Shown: positions 54,083-63,342, counted from the first letter of the stretch. The stretch is 64,000 bases of DNA from Phycisphaerae bacterium (GCA_016795065.1 JAEUIU010000028.1:32108-96107); one strand, 5' to 3'. Translations and numbers: made by a program. The notes: a model not told the origin generated them from the letters alone.

Positions 54083-54535
54083 GTGCCACGAAACGCCACT
54101 GCCGTCCGAACCCTATTGGCTCTTGCTGCCCTTGCCGCAATGGGCCTGAGCTCCGGGTGTCAGACCGTTCGTTCCGACCCGACCAAGGCCACCCGCCAGT
54201 ATCCGTTCTGGCTGAAGCAGGCCGAGACCCTCCCAGCCCAGGTGCTGCCGGAGGGTGAGTCGATGATCATCGTGAACACGACGACGCGCACGTTTGAGAA
54301 CGTCGACATCTGGTTGAACGAGCGCTACCTCCAGCACGTCGACCGCATCGGCGCCGGCGAGAACAAGACGCTCGCGATGGCCGACTTCTGGGATATCCGC
54401 GGCGAAGGCCCGAACCCGGGCGGCCTCTTCCGCTACTACCAGCCGACGCCGATAAGGCTGGTGCAGATTCAGACCGACGCGACGAGCCCACTGCTTGGGC
54501 TCCAGACGGTGCTGACGGAACTTGAGACGCGCTGA
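54083..54535 (+). CDS. Small lipoprotein of unknown function
   Basis: The 150-residue product has a signal ending in MGLSSG|C (Cys at about 26). The mature part includes WLKQAETLPAQVLPEG and a beta-rich core (IIVNTTTRTFENVDIWLNERY). The GTG at 54083 is supported by the adjacent -10 box; no ribosome-binding site exists. It ends 13 bp from the convergent stop of the next gene. Confidence 0.75.
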   Translation: MPRNATAVRTLLALAALAAMGLSSGCQTVRSDPTKATRQYPFWLKQAETLPAQVLPEGESMIIVNTTTRTFENVDIWLNERYLQHVDRIGAGENKTLAMADFWDIRGEGPNPGGLFRYYQPTPIRLVQIQTDATSPLLGLQTVLTELETR

Positions 54536-54548
54536 CGACCGCGTTCGA

Positions 54549-55613
54549 TCAGGGATTATGACTGCGCGAAGTGCCCACGGCGGCACGTGTAGTCGCGCGC
54601 GGCTGATCCCCCATCGACACCAATCCAAGCTGGGCGACGATCGGCAGGTGGTCCGAGCCGATCGGCGGGCCAACCTCGAACGCAAGGGCGTTGAAGTGCG
54701 GCGAGACGACGATGTGGTCGATCGGAATGCGGAAGACGCTGGGGATCAGGATGCCGTCATGCTGGGCGGGCCAGGTTGGCGAAAAGCCCTCGACCGATCG
54801 GGCGGCCGTGTAACCGGTCTGCTTGAGGAAGTCCTGAAACGCGCTCCCGTAGGGCGTCTCGTTGAAATCACCGAGAACCATCGTCGGAACGTTGACCGCG
54901 GCGCATCGCTCGGCGATGAGGCGTAGCTCGGCGTCCCGCCACTGCGTTCGCTCGTCGTTCATCGGCGAGAGCGGGTGAATGGCAAAGACGCGAACCAGAC
55001 CGAGCGGATGCTCGATCGACGCCTCAATCAGCGGCTGGCACTCGAGACAGGTCGTCTCCTTGAGCGCGTCCACGATCGGGTAGCGGCTATAGAGACCGAT
55101 GCCGCGGGCGGTCGCGCTGTCCGGCAAGGTGTAGGCGTAGGGGAAGTCGTCGGCGAGCCCGGCCATCGCCTCGCGCCACGGCGTCGACATCTCGATCAGG
55201 GCCAGCACGTCCGGCCGCTCGTTGCGAATCCACTGGAGCGCATAGGGGCTTGGCGCGTTGCGAAGATTGACGTTGATACTCATCGCCCGAACGGGTGAGG
55301 AGAAGGTGTCGCGGGCGTGCACCGTCGGTTGGGGCAGAACCGATGGAACGACGACCAGACCGGACCAGAGGGTCAGGAGACTCGCCGCGAGCGACGTTCG
55401 CCATCGCCCGAAGAGCATTCCCATCACCAGGATGGCCACGAACGCCAGCCAGCACTGGAGCGCCCAGGGGGCCGAGAGAGTGGACATCTGGCCGCCGTCA
55501 GCACGGCCGAGGCAATAGAAGACCGCGACGCCCACCAAGAGAGCGTTCAGGCCGACCGTGATGAAACCGTTCGCGGCGCGTTGCGTCGCGCTTGCCTGTG
55601 CCGTCGACGTCAT
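54549..55613 (-). CDS. Membrane-anchored endonuclease/exonuclease/phosphatase family protein
   Basis: The 354-residue product has two or three N-terminal membrane segments (about 15-35, 50-65, 72-92) and a DNase I-like domain from about 105. Metal and catalytic positions visible are NVNLRN, Glu in LALIEMST, HPLSPMN, GDFNETPYGS and the terminal GSDHLPIVAQL. The layout matches the predicted membrane-bound metal-dependent hydrolases, which may act on phospholipid or nucleic-acid phosphodiesters; the substrate is unknown. Confidence 0.85.
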   Translation of the reverse strand: MTSTAQASATQRAANGFITVGLNALLVGVAVFYCLGRADGGQMSTLSAPWALQCWLAFVAILVMGMLFGRWRTSLAASLLTLWSGLVVVPSVLPQPTVHARDTFSSPVRAMSINVNLRNAPSPYALQWIRNERPDVLALIEMSTPWREAMAGLADDFPYAYTLPDSATARGIGLYSRYPIVDALKETTCLECQPLIEASIEHPLGLVRVFAIHPLSPMNDERTQWRDAELRLIAERCAAVNVPTMVLGDFNETPYGSAFQDFLKQTGYTAARSVEGFSPTWPAQHDGILIPSVFRIPIDHIVVSPHFNALAFEVGPPIGSDHLPIVAQLGLVSMGDQPRATTRAAVGTSRSHNP

Positions 55614-55774
55614 CCGCGAAGTACCTCACACGGCCGTTGCGGGTTCGTGTCGACAGACAACGATCTCTCCCCGATCGGGCTCGGAACGAACATCGGCAGG
55701 CGCGAGTTGCTCCTGCAATTCCCAACCCGAGTCCGACACGGTTCACAGGGCCTTGGCGTTATCCGGATCTGGCG

Positions 55775-56692
55775 TCACAGGCCGAGCCGGGCCCGCTTCG
55801 CCTCCCACTCCGCTGCCTCGCGCTTGTTGGCTGTGTTCAGCGGCTGCTTGCTGCGGATCGCCTCGATCTCGAGGGCGGTCAGATGCATGGCGTTCAGGCG
55901 GTAGTCCTCGAAGGCCTCGCAGGCGACCGGAACGATCGGCTGGATGAGCCGGTACATCGCCTTAGCGAAGTCTTGGATCTCCTGCTGGGCGTGCGGGTCC
56001 ATGCGCAGCGAGAGGAAGTGGAAGATGTTGTGCAGGTCGCACTTCCAATACCACTCGGTGTAGACATTGACCGGCAGTGCGGCTCGGGCGAGCTCGCGGG
56101 CGACGCCCTCTTCGGTCAGGCTGATGTACTTCGTGTAAAGCGATTCGGCCTCGTCGAGGAGCTTGAGGAAACTCTCGGCGGTTCCGACGTCGACCGGTTG
56201 GTCGCCGCCCTGCCGGTTGCTCTTGCTCTGGGCCCGGATGTTGTCAATCGACGGCCGGTAGAAGCGGTCGGGCACGATCGAGTAGCGAGCCGAGTACTCG
56301 TTGACGTTGGCGGTGCGGTGTCGAATCCACTGTCGTGCGACGAAGATCGGCATGGCCACGTGGAACTTGAACTCGACCATCTCCAGCGGCGTGGTGTGCC
56401 GATGGCGCATGAGGTAGCGGACAAGGCCGCGGTCCTCGTTGACCATCTTGGTGCCTTCGCCATAGCTCACGCGGGCTGCCTGGACAATCGCGTAATCGCC
56501 GGTCTTGCCCTCAGGGACGAGTCGTGGCATCGCGTCGACCAGGCCGACGAAGCCGTGCTCGTGGACCTTGATGTCCCAGCGGGCAGCGCCTTGCATGACA
56601 TCGCAGAGCGGCCGCTCGGGAGCGGTGATCCGGATGTCGGGCGAGAGGGCGGCGGACCGCGATTCTGGTTTCAACTCAGCAGGCAGGCTCAT
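55775..56692 (-). CDS. thyX: FAD-dependent thymidylate synthase
   Basis: The 305-residue flavoenzyme makes dTMP from dUMP with methylene-tetrahydrofolate. The ThyX signature RHRX7S is present as RHRTANVNEYS, and QAARVSYGEGTK and the C-terminal NAMHLTALEIEAIRSK are family sequence. ATG 56692 is preferred over 56704 because TATGCT at 56700-56705 would then be a -10 box 7 nt before the start; the earlier ATG lies within that box. No thyA is in the window. Confidence 0.96.
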   Translation of the reverse strand: MSLPAELKPESRSAALSPDIRITAPERPLCDVMQGAARWDIKVHEHGFVGLVDAMPRLVPEGKTGDYAIVQAARVSYGEGTKMVNEDRGLVRYLMRHRHTTPLEMVEFKFHVAMPIFVARQWIRHRTANVNEYSARYSIVPDRFYRPSIDNIRAQSKSNRQGGDQPVDVGTAESFLKLLDEAESLYTKYISLTEEGVARELARAALPVNVYTEWYWKCDLHNIFHFLSLRMDPHAQQEIQDFAKAMYRLIQPIVPVACEAFEDYRLNAMHLTALEIEAIRSKQPLNTANKREAAEWEAKRARLGL

Positions 56693-56699
56693 GTTTCGA

Positions 56700-56705
56700 A
56701 GCATA
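56700..56705 (-). promoter_or_regulatory. -10 box (TATGCT) of thyX
   Basis: TATGCT, 7 nt before ATG 56692. Predicts a leaderless thyX mRNA and sets the start codon. Confidence 0.45.
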
Positions 56706-56869
56706 CGGAAGCGGCTTCGGGACCGGGCCGGAAGGCCTTGCCCGGCCCAACTCCGTCAGGGATTCCACAAGCCCCGACGCATTGGCGGGGTTTCCGTTCT
56801 TTCGGGTAGCTCATCTGCCACAGGAGGGTCAGCCGGCAACAGTCGGTACCACTTGCCTCCTCTGTCGCC

Positions 56870-56992
56870 CTCTCCCGCGAAGCGGGGGAGGTGTCGGAGC
56901 AGCCGACGGAGGGGCATCCCGCGATGGACACTTGGTGCGCGACCGCCCCCTCTGTCCGCTGCGCGGACATCTCCCCCGCGTTCGCGGGAGAG
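56870..56992. repeat. Inverted pair of REP-like palindromic units (BIME-like)
   Basis: Unit 1 (56870-56914) and the reverse complement of unit 2 (56947-56992) align over about 45 nt with few mismatches, separated by 32 nt. Each unit holds two hairpins, for example CTCCCGC/GCGGG-type and GTCGG/CCGAC in unit 1, TGTCCGC/GCGGACA in unit 2. The architecture is that of bacterial REP/BIME repeats. No RAYT transposase is in the window. Confidence 0.7.
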
Positions 56993-57028
56993 AGCGGCCG
57001 GTCAGGACTTTGTTGAGGTGGCCCTCGC

Positions 57029-57529
57029 TCACGCCGGAGGCTTGACGGCTGGCGGGGCTGGCGTTGGCCCGCCCTGTCGCTTTCGCATCGCGTCCAGCCA
57101 GCCGTTGACTTCCTCGTTGGTGCCGATCAGCGTGGGGAGCCCGTCGGGCTTGAGGTAAGGCGGGATCGTCGGGTCGGGGCCCCAGGAGACGACCACGGCA
57201 CGGAAGCTGGCGTCGAGTTCGGCCGGCGGCGCGTCCTTCAGGGCGATGGCCCGGGTGGTTGGCCAGCGCCCGTCACTCTCGCCCGGTGCGAGCCGAATAG
57301 TGTCGGGGCCAACGCCGAAACTCTTCAGGGCCTCGTTGCTGGTCGGAAAGAGCCCGTCGTTTGCGTCGGCGTACGCCATCGCGGCCCACGCCAAGGTGCG
57401 CATCTGGGTGTCCGTGCGGGCGGCGACGACGCGTACACCCTGAACGACGTTCCAGCCCCACACCGCCGCGACCACGACGCTGATGCCGAAGAAGACAAAG
57501 AACGCCCGCATGAAGGTCCGTGAGTTCAC
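57029..57529 (-). CDS. Single-pass membrane protein of unknown function
   Basis: The 166-residue product has one N-terminal membrane helix (about 8-30) then [22 protein letters not shown], reminiscent of the helix and Asn-Gly-x-Phe-Pro segment of Planctomycete pilin-like (DUF1559-type) proteins, but no prepilin cleavage site is seen. It overlaps the ABC ATPase gene by 4 bp, so translation is coupled. Role unknown. Confidence 0.7.
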   Translation of the reverse strand: MNSRTFMRAFFVFFGISVVVAAVWGWNVVQGVRVVAARTDTQMRTLAWAAMAYADANDGLFPTSNEALKSFGVGPDTIRLAPGESDGRWPTTRAIALKDAPPAELDASFRAVVVSWGPDPTIPPYLKPDGLPTLIGTNEEVNGWLDAMRKRQGGPTPAPPAVKPPA

Positions 57530-58431
57530 ATCCGCATCCCTTCAAACGTCAGGCGCCGCTTGATACGCCGCGGGTCGGCCTCGGGCACGGCGCTGAGAAG
57601 CGCTCTCGTGTATTCGTGTTGGGGTCGCTCGATGACCTCGTCGCGGGTGCCCTCTTCGACGATGCGTCCGTTCCACATGACCGCGATTCGATCGCAGACG
57701 TGATGGATCACCGCCATGTCATGACTGATGAAGAGGTACGCCAACCCGAACTCGTCCTGAAGGTCGCTCAGGAGGTTGAGGATCTGCGACTGAATGCTGA
57801 CGTCGAGTGCCGAGGTCGGCTCGTCGCAAACGATCAGGCGCGGCTGAAGGGCGAGGGCTCGGGCGATGCCGATGCGCTGACGCTGCCCGCCGCTGAATTC
57901 ATGGGGGTAGCGATCGGCGGCGGCTCGCCAGAGTCCGCATCGCTCCAGCAATGACTCGACCCGCTCGCGAAGGGCGTCGCCTTGAGCGATGCCGTGCACC
58001 TCAAGCGGTTCGCCCACGATCCGCCCGACCCGCATGCGTGGGTTGAGCGAGCCGCCCGGATCCTGAAAGATGATCTGCATCTGTCGACGCAGGGCCCGCA
58101 TCGAGGTCGCCCCTTGCTCGAAGACATTGCTGCCGTCAAAGAGGACCTTGCCGCCGGTCGCCGGCAGGAGGCGGAGGATCGTGCGCCCGACGGTGGTCTT
58201 TCCGCATCCCGACTCGCCGACGAGCCCGAGCGTTTCGCCCTTGCGAAGGTAGAAGCTGACGCCGTCGACGGCCTTCACCCAGCCCGTGGTGCGCTGCAAC
58301 ACGCCGCGCCGAATCGGGAAGTGCGTCTTGAGATCGATGACCTCAAGAAGCGGCCGTTCGAGCAGCGCGTCGTGGGCCGTCCGAAGGTCGGCCTTGGCGT
58401 TGGTGGCCGTTGGGCGGCCGGGAGAGACCAT
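57526..58431 (-). CDS. Oligopeptide/dipeptide ABC transporter ATPase (OppF/DppF family)
   Basis: The 301-residue ATPase has Walker [10 protein letters not shown], the Q-loop in [17 protein letters not shown], signature [15 protein letters not shown], Walker [13 protein letters not shown] and the H-loop SHD. A C-terminal Opp/Dpp extension ([19 protein letters not shown]) binds the permease in this family. No permease, binding protein or OppD is nearby, so it is an orphan. TATCAT lies 6 nt before ATG 58431. Confidence 0.92.
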   Translation of the reverse strand: MVSPGRPTATNAKADLRTAHDALLERPLLEVIDLKTHFPIRRGVLQRTTGWVKAVDGVSFYLRKGETLGLVGESGCGKTTVGRTILRLLPATGGKVLFDGSNVFEQGATSMRALRRQMQIIFQDPGGSLNPRMRVGRIVGEPLEVHGIAQGDALRERVESLLERCGLWRAAADRYPHEFSGGQRQRIGIARALALQPRLIVCDEPTSALDVSIQSQILNLLSDLQDEFGLAYLFISHDMAVIHHVCDRIAVMWNGRIVEEGTRDEVIERPQHEYTRALLSAVPEADPRRIKRRLTFEGMRM

Positions 58432-58437
58432 GCGTCG

Positions 58438-58443
58438 ATGATA
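58438..58443 (-). promoter_or_regulatory. -10 box (TATCAT) of the ABC ATPase gene
   Basis: TATCAT is followed by 6 nt and the ATG at 58431, predicting a leaderless transcript. Confidence 0.45.
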
Positions 58444-58515
58444 CGGGCGAGCCTCGCTCGACGGTGCGGGCGAAGCGTGTCCGTGCCGCGCAAAAGAGCG
58501 GCACGTTCAGCGATA

Positions 58516-60057
58516 TCAGTCAGGTCGCACCCGCGGCCGCGGAAGGGCCAGCGGCACGACGTCTTCGCGAACCTGCCCTTCCGGCGTCACGAAGGTCAGC
58601 GGAAGCTCGACCGAATACATCGATCGCTCTCGCTGCTGCGGGACCCACCAGCGATAGACGCGGGTGAAGAGTTCGTCGACGCTGCCGACCGGCTGCCCGA
58701 GAATCTGGGTGATGACGGAACCTTCCGGCACCGCCCGCTCGACCGGCGAACCCTCGCGCACCTGCTCGACCAGGACGCCCCGACGGAACGGCACCCCGAG
58801 CTTCTTCGCCCGCTCTTCAGTTGAAGTGGTCAGCGACGCGAAGCCGAGCGTCCGTAGGGTGTCGGCGAAGATCCGGTTGCCCAGCATCGCCGGGTCCAAT
58901 TCGCCCAGGGTCAACTTGATGTCGGTGGTGAGCGGTTCGCCCGTACTCAGGTCTGGACGCCAGATCTCCAGCGACACGTCGCTTCCCGGTCGCTTCGAAC
59001 TGATGACGGCCCGCACCTGGCCGTCGCTGGTGATCTGTCGGCCGTCGATGGCGACGATCACGTCGCCGACCTGAAGGCCCGCCTTCGCCGCGGGTGACTC
59101 CTCTTCCACTTCGGTGATGACCGCAGCCTCGCCCCGGAAACGCTCCGCGGCGAATCGCAGGGCCGGCACCGAGATGAAGGGCGCGGCCCGAGAGTCGACG
59201 CTGTCGACGCTGACGCCGAGGTAGCCCTTGCGAACCTCGCCCGAGGTGACAAGTTGGCTGACCACGTTCTCGATCATCGACATCGGGATCGCTAGGCCGA
59301 TGCCGGCGAACTGCCCTTGGCCCACCGTGTTGCCGCGGCCGGTCGCGATCGCCGTGTTCATGCCGACGACGCGACCATAGATGTCGGTGAGCGGACCGCC
59401 GGAGTTACCTGGATTGATCGCGGCGTCGACCTGAATGAAGTTCTGGTAGTCGATCTCGGCGGGACCGGCGGTGCGGCCGAGACCGGAGACGATTCCCGCG
59501 CTCATCGAGAAGCGGAAGTCGAAGGGTGAGCCGAAGGCGTAAACGAGATCCCCCTGCTGGACGTCGTCGCTGTTGCCGCGCTTGGCCGGATGCAGCGCCC
59601 CACCGTCCACCTTCACCACGGCGATGTCGGTGCGCAAGTCGACCCCGACCAGTTCGGCGTTGCGAAGGTCGCCATCGTGAAGCTGCACCTGGATCCGATC
59701 CGCTCCGTCGACGACGTGGGCATTGGTCACGATGTGACCAGCGTCGTCGTAGATCCAACCCGAACCGCTGGAGACGTAGGTGCGCTGGATCGAACGCCCC
59801 TGCAGTGTCGACTCGGTCGAGACGTGCACGACCGACGGCTCGACCGCCTTGGCGATATCGCGTTGAACGGCGTTGATCTGTTCAAGGACGTTCCCAGCCG
59901 ACTCGAGGCGATTGCTCGCCTTCACAATGTCGACCGTCGTTTGGGCGTGTACGAATTCGCGCACCGCAAACGGACCGGCGAGGAGGGCGACCGCCGAGGC
60001 GGCGAGCACCACGAGGCCGGGGCCGTACGACTGAGCACCTATCTGCACACGAGGCAT
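58516..60057 (-). CDS. HtrA/DegP-like periplasmic serine protease with two PDZ domains
   Basis: The 513-residue product has an N-terminal membrane anchor or signal (about 13-37), a trypsin-like domain with the triad in TNAHVV, TDIAVVKV and GNSGGPL, then a PDZ domain (about 265-370) and a second PDZ-like region (about 405-490) ending in a Pro/Arg tail. The family degrades or refolds damaged envelope proteins. The ABC ATPase gene follows on the same strand after 84 bp but has its own -10 box. Confidence 0.93.
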   Translation of the reverse strand: MPRVQIGAQSYGPGLVVLAASAVALLAGPFAVREFVHAQTTVDIVKASNRLESAGNVLEQINAVQRDIAKAVEPSVVHVSTESTLQGRSIQRTYVSSGSGWIYDDAGHIVTNAHVVDGADRIQVQLHDGDLRNAELVGVDLRTDIAVVKVDGGALHPAKRGNSDDVQQGDLVYAFGSPFDFRFSMSAGIVSGLGRTAGPAEIDYQNFIQVDAAINPGNSGGPLTDIYGRVVGMNTAIATGRGNTVGQGQFAGIGLAIPMSMIENVVSQLVTSGEVRKGYLGVSVDSVDSRAAPFISVPALRFAAERFRGEAAVITEVEEESPAAKAGLQVGDVIVAIDGRQITSDGQVRAVISSKRPGSDVSLEIWRPDLSTGEPLTTDIKLTLGELDPAMLGNRIFADTLRTLGFASLTTSTEERAKKLGVPFRRGVLVEQVREGSPVERAVPEGSVITQILGQPVGSVDELFTRVYRWWVPQQRERSMYSVELPLTFVTPEGQVREDVVPLALPRPRVRPD

Positions 60058-60244
60058 GGGGAATTCCCGAGGGTTGTTTGAACCGGGTTGCCGAGCGTTC
60101 CGTGGCGTCGCCCTCCCGCGACGGCGTGGGGGTGCGCCCGAGATCCGTCAGGTTGTTGAGGCTTCGTTCACATGATGCTTTCGACCGTGCACTCCGTCAG
60201 AGCGGGCGGTCACCCGAATCCGCCTCCTTCGCGCCACGGCCGTC

Positions 60245-61195
60245 TTATCGTGAACTCTGGCCTGGCGTATTCAACGACTTCCGCAGTTCATCGAGCCCTT
60301 TCAGCTCGATGTCGCTCATCACGTAAGGATGGGCGCCGCCGGGGCCGTAGAGATTGCCGGTTCGGACCCGCTCCCGCCAGGTGTGGGCCATGCTGAGAAG
60401 ATGCTGGCCCATTTCAACCACCGGACGGGCGAAGCCGGGCTGCCATTCGGTCAGGCCGAGGAGGTCATGGGTCACAACCACCTGGCCGTGACAGGACGTC
60501 CCTGCTCCGCATCCGATGACAGGTATTCGCAGCCGGGAAACGACCAGTTCGGTCACCTCTTGCGGGGCAGCCTCAATCAGAAGCATGATGGCGCCGGCGT
60601 CCTCCATCGCGAGAGCGTCGGCGAGGAGGGCCTTGGCCGTTTCCGCAGTCTTCCCGGCCGCGTAGTACCCGCCATGCAGTCGGGCGTGTTGCGGCCGCGA
60701 ACCGATGTGGGCGACCACCGGGATTCCCGCTCGGGCCATCTTCCGCACCAGATCGGTGAAGGACCGGTCCACTTCGAGCTTCACACAGTCGGCCGTGCCG
60801 TCGGTCATGAAGCGACCGGCGTTGCGAACGCCCTCCGTGTCGTCGGCTTGATAGGAAAGGAAGGGCATGTCGCCCATCACAAGACACTTCGGCGCCCCGC
60901 GCTTGACCGCTGCGGTGAGGAGAATCAGGAAATCGAGCGGGGCATGAATCGTGGCCGGATAACCGAGGATGACCTCGGCTGCGGTATCGCCGATCAGAAG
61001 GACCGGCACACCCGCCCGTTCGAACCAGCGGGCTGTCGTCGCGTCGTAACAGGTCAGGCAGGCGAACTTGGTGCCTTCGCGTGCCCAGCGTTGGATGGTT
61101 CGGATCGTGACGGGGCTGGTCAGGCCGGGCTCAGGGGTCGCATCGTCGGACTGGCTCATGGTGGGTGCAGCGGTGCTACGGGCTTGGTCGCTCAT
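60245..61195 (-). CDS. panB: 3-methyl-2-oxobutanoate hydroxymethyltransferase (PanB), divergent
   Basis: The 316-residue enzyme adds hydroxymethyl from methylene-tetrahydrofolate to ketoisovalerate, first step to pantothenate. Positions matching known ligands are kept: Asp in LIGDTAAE, Asp in GDMPF, Glu in KLEV, His in AHIGS and the catalytic Glu in LIEAAP. The usual GAGxxxDGQ loop is GAGTSCHGQ here. A 30-residue polar N-terminus is extra. GGAGA lies before the ATG. It is the last gene of a coaD-(MBL-like)-panB operon. Confidence 0.92.
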   Translation of the reverse strand: MSDQARSTAAPTMSQSDDATPEPGLTSPVTIRTIQRWAREGTKFACLTCYDATTARWFERAGVPVLLIGDTAAEVILGYPATIHAPLDFLILLTAAVKRGAPKCLVMGDMPFLSYQADDTEGVRNAGRFMTDGTADCVKLEVDRSFTDLVRKMARAGIPVVAHIGSRPQHARLHGGYYAAGKTAETAKALLADALAMEDAGAIMLLIEAAPQEVTELVVSRLRIPVIGCGAGTSCHGQVVVTHDLLGLTEWQPGFARPVVEMGQHLLSMAHTWRERVRTGNLYGPGGAHPYVMSDIELKGLDELRKSLNTPGQSSR

Positions 61196-61239
61196 CCTCG
61201 GGTCTCCGCGACGCGATGCAGGCCTCCGTACCGGTTCGG

Positions 61240-61926
61240 TCAGAACGGCCGCCGCGTCTGGTTGATCAGCACATTGTCCCGTCCTGCGATGAGGAAGTCA
61301 GCGATTTCGACCGCTTCCAGGAAGGATTCCCTCGCTTGGACCAGATCGTGGCAGGGCGACAGGACTTGGCCCTGCTCCAAATGCTCCTGGGTCGGGACCG
61401 CGTCGCCGCAGACCAGGACCGTACTCCCACGCAGGGCCAGAAGCAGTCCGGCCGTCCCAGGGGTGACGCCATACAGAGGAAAGAGATCGACGCCGGGAGC
61501 GATCTTGTCCGGTGCGGCCTTGATTCGCTCGACGGTCTCGATCTCGTGAAACAGGGTATGAGTCAGGTCTTGGTCGCCGGCGTCGCGGGCCTCGTGAAAC
61601 TTCTCCACCAGTTGCACGCCGATCGTCTCGCGCTCGAGACTTGAGACGAGCCACTCGGCCTTGTCGAAGACCTTCAGCCCCCGCCGATGGCTCGGATGGA
61701 GGCAAGTCATGAAGACGTGGGTGATCTGCTCCGGCTTCAAGTTCGCCCGCTCCGCGAGGCGCGGCACCAACACCTGGGGCGGCAGCGACGGGTCGACCAG
61801 GATGGTCGCCTTCCCTGACGTGATCAGGGTGGTGGTCGAGTGACCGGGCCGAACCTCACCTCGCTCGTTCCAAAGTGGATGGGCGGAGAGGGAGCCGATG
61901 GAGATGACGCGGAAAGAAACGCTCAT
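61240..61926 (-). CDS. Degenerate metallo-beta-lactamase-fold protein
   Basis: The 228-residue product shows MBL-fold landmarks: HSTTTLITSGKATILVDPS, a degenerate HxHxDH region TCLHPSHRRG, then GVTPGTAGLLLALRGSTVLVCGDAV. In active enzymes these read THxHxDHxGG and TPGHTxGxxxL...GD, so the first His is Cys, the Asp is Ser and the PGH His is Thr. Metal binding is probably altered or lost. It sits between coaD and panB (33 and 44 bp gaps), suggesting a role linked to CoA synthesis. Confidence 0.75.
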   Translation of the reverse strand: MSVSFRVISIGSLSAHPLWNERGEVRPGHSTTTLITSGKATILVDPSLPPQVLVPRLAERANLKPEQITHVFMTCLHPSHRRGLKVFDKAEWLVSSLERETIGVQLVEKFHEARDAGDQDLTHTLFHEIETVERIKAAPDKIAPGVDLFPLYGVTPGTAGLLLALRGSTVLVCGDAVPTQEHLEQGQVLSPCHDLVQARESFLEAVEIADFLIAGRDNVLINQTRRPF

Positions 61927-61959
61927 GGGAACGGCTTGGGGGTCCGGTTCGACGAAGGC

Positions 61960-62526
61960 TCACTCGGCAAGCAGGTCCTTGGCGAGGCGACCGAGTTCGT
62001 TGGTCGGGTCGTTTCGCTTCCGGCGAAGGGCGTCGATGACGAGGGGCGGCACGAGGGTGTTGAGCTTGTCGAGCGAGCCACCCAGGGCGGCGATCTGCTG
62101 GATGAGACTCGAGCTGGTGTAGGCGAAGGCCTCGCCGGTGACGATGAAGACGGTCTCGATGCCGGCCACCTGCCGATTGGTGATGGCAAGCTGGCACTCC
62201 ATGGCCAGGTCGGTCACGTTGCGGATGCCGCGGATGATCGCCGACGCCCGAACCTGTTGGGCGAAGTCAACGGTCAGGCCGCTGTAGTGTTCGACGCGCA
62301 CCAGCGCCCCCGACGGCTCGTTGCGGACGAGTTCGTCGACGAGCGTGCGGGCAAGGTCGATGCGCTCATCGATGGTGAAGAGGGCCGACTTGTTCGGGTT
62401 GCGGCCGATCGCCAAGACCACTTCGTCAAAGAGCAGGCGGCTGCGGCTGAGGACATCCAAGTGACCCAGCGTGATCGGGTCGAAGGAGCCGGTGTAGATC
62501 GCGAGATGATGGCCGGGGCGGGACAC
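61960..62526 (-). CDS. coaD: Phosphopantetheine adenylyltransferase
   Basis: The 188-residue product makes dephospho-CoA from 4'-phosphopantetheine and ATP. YTGSFDPITLGHLDVL is the nucleotidyltransferase motif, and SAIIRGIRNVTDLAME and AYTSSSLIQQIAALGG are CoaD hallmarks. GTG 62526 is chosen because TACAAT lies 7 nt upstream; a TTG further upstream would bury that promoter. The C-terminus is about 20 residues longer than in E. coli. Confidence 0.95.
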   Translation of the reverse strand: MSRPGHHLAIYTGSFDPITLGHLDVLSRSRLLFDEVVLAIGRNPNKSALFTIDERIDLARTLVDELVRNEPSGALVRVEHYSGLTVDFAQQVRASAIIRGIRNVTDLAMECQLAITNRQVAGIETVFIVTGEAFAYTSSSLIQQIAALGGSLDKLNTLVPPLVIDALRRKRNDPTNELGRLAKDLLAE

Positions 62527-62533
62527 GGCGGCG

Positions 62534-62539
62534 ATTGTA
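62534..62539 (-). promoter_or_regulatory. -10 box (TACAAT) of the coaD operon
   Basis: TACAAT followed by 7 nt and GTG 62526, predicting a leaderless coaD mRNA. It lies back to back with the rightward promoter at 62603-62608. Confidence 0.5.
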
Positions 62540-62602
62540 GGGATTCTGGAAAGCGGTCCCGGGCATTTTGGGGACTCGTTGGGCGCCCTCAAGTCGTCAC
62601 CC

Positions 62603-62608
62603 TACACT
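62603..62608 (+). promoter_or_regulatory. -10 box (TACACT) of the lipoprotein gene at 62615
   Basis: TACACT followed by 6 nt and ATG 62615. A TTGGGC sequence 18 bp upstream fits a -35. Predicts a leaderless mRNA. Confidence 0.55.
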
Positions 62609-62614
62609 GCGGCC

Positions 62615-62992
62615 ATGCGAAGAGGTCCGATCACTGCGCTCGTGACGGCGATGGCTGCAGCCCTGCTCTGTGTTGGCTGCGAGAATCGCTTCAACACCTC
62701 GTTCGTTCTCCAGCCAGGGGGTTCGGCCCGGTTCTCAGCCGAAGGCGACCGCGCCTTCGCTGTAATCCGCAATCGAGGCCCGAGCCAGATCATCGCGACC
62801 TTCAGCGCCGAGGGCACCGCCCCGGCCGCGAAGGAGATTCCCGCCAACACCATGCATGGCGAGGCGATCAAGCAGAAGAGCGTGACGCTCCTGGGCGGAA
62901 CCGGCGAAGCGGTCATCGACATTGAAGTACAGAACGCAACCGGCTTCCAATTGAACCTCTCGCCCAACACCGGGCCCGCCACGACAAAGTGA
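62615..62992 (+). CDS. Small lipoprotein of unknown function
   Basis: The 125-residue product has a signal with lipobox ALLCVG|C (Cys at about 23). The mature part is beta-rich (FVLQPGGSARFSAEGDRAFAV). It is divergent from coaD. There is no ribosome-binding site, in line with the adjacent -10 box. Family not recognised. Confidence 0.75.
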   Translation: MRRGPITALVTAMAAALLCVGCENRFNTSFVLQPGGSARFSAEGDRAFAVIRNRGPSQIIATFSAEGTAPAAKEIPANTMHGEAIKQKSVTLLGGTGEAVIDIEVQNATGFQLNLSPNTGPATTK

Positions 62993-63342
62993 TCGCACAT
63001 CGCGCGTCGCGCAGCGTCTTTCCTCGCTTGCCCACAGGTCACAAGACGCCCTGAGGGCGAAGCCGCAATCCGGCAGGTTCAACCCAGCCCGCACAACCGG
63101 ACCGCTGGCGAGGACTTCGCACGCGCAGCAATTGCCTTCCCCTGAGCGAAACGGAAAGTGTGGTTGTCTCGTGGGTCGCTCGGGCCCTTGAGGGGAGCGG
63201 AACGAGACGGGCACAGGGGGTCGCCATGCGAACCTGTGCCCCTTCGGATCAACACCCGCGATGCAAACAGCGCATCGCGACAGCACGACGACGGGATTGG
63301 GAGTGAGTTGGGTTCGTCGGGGGCTTGAGGGAGTGCCCCGAC

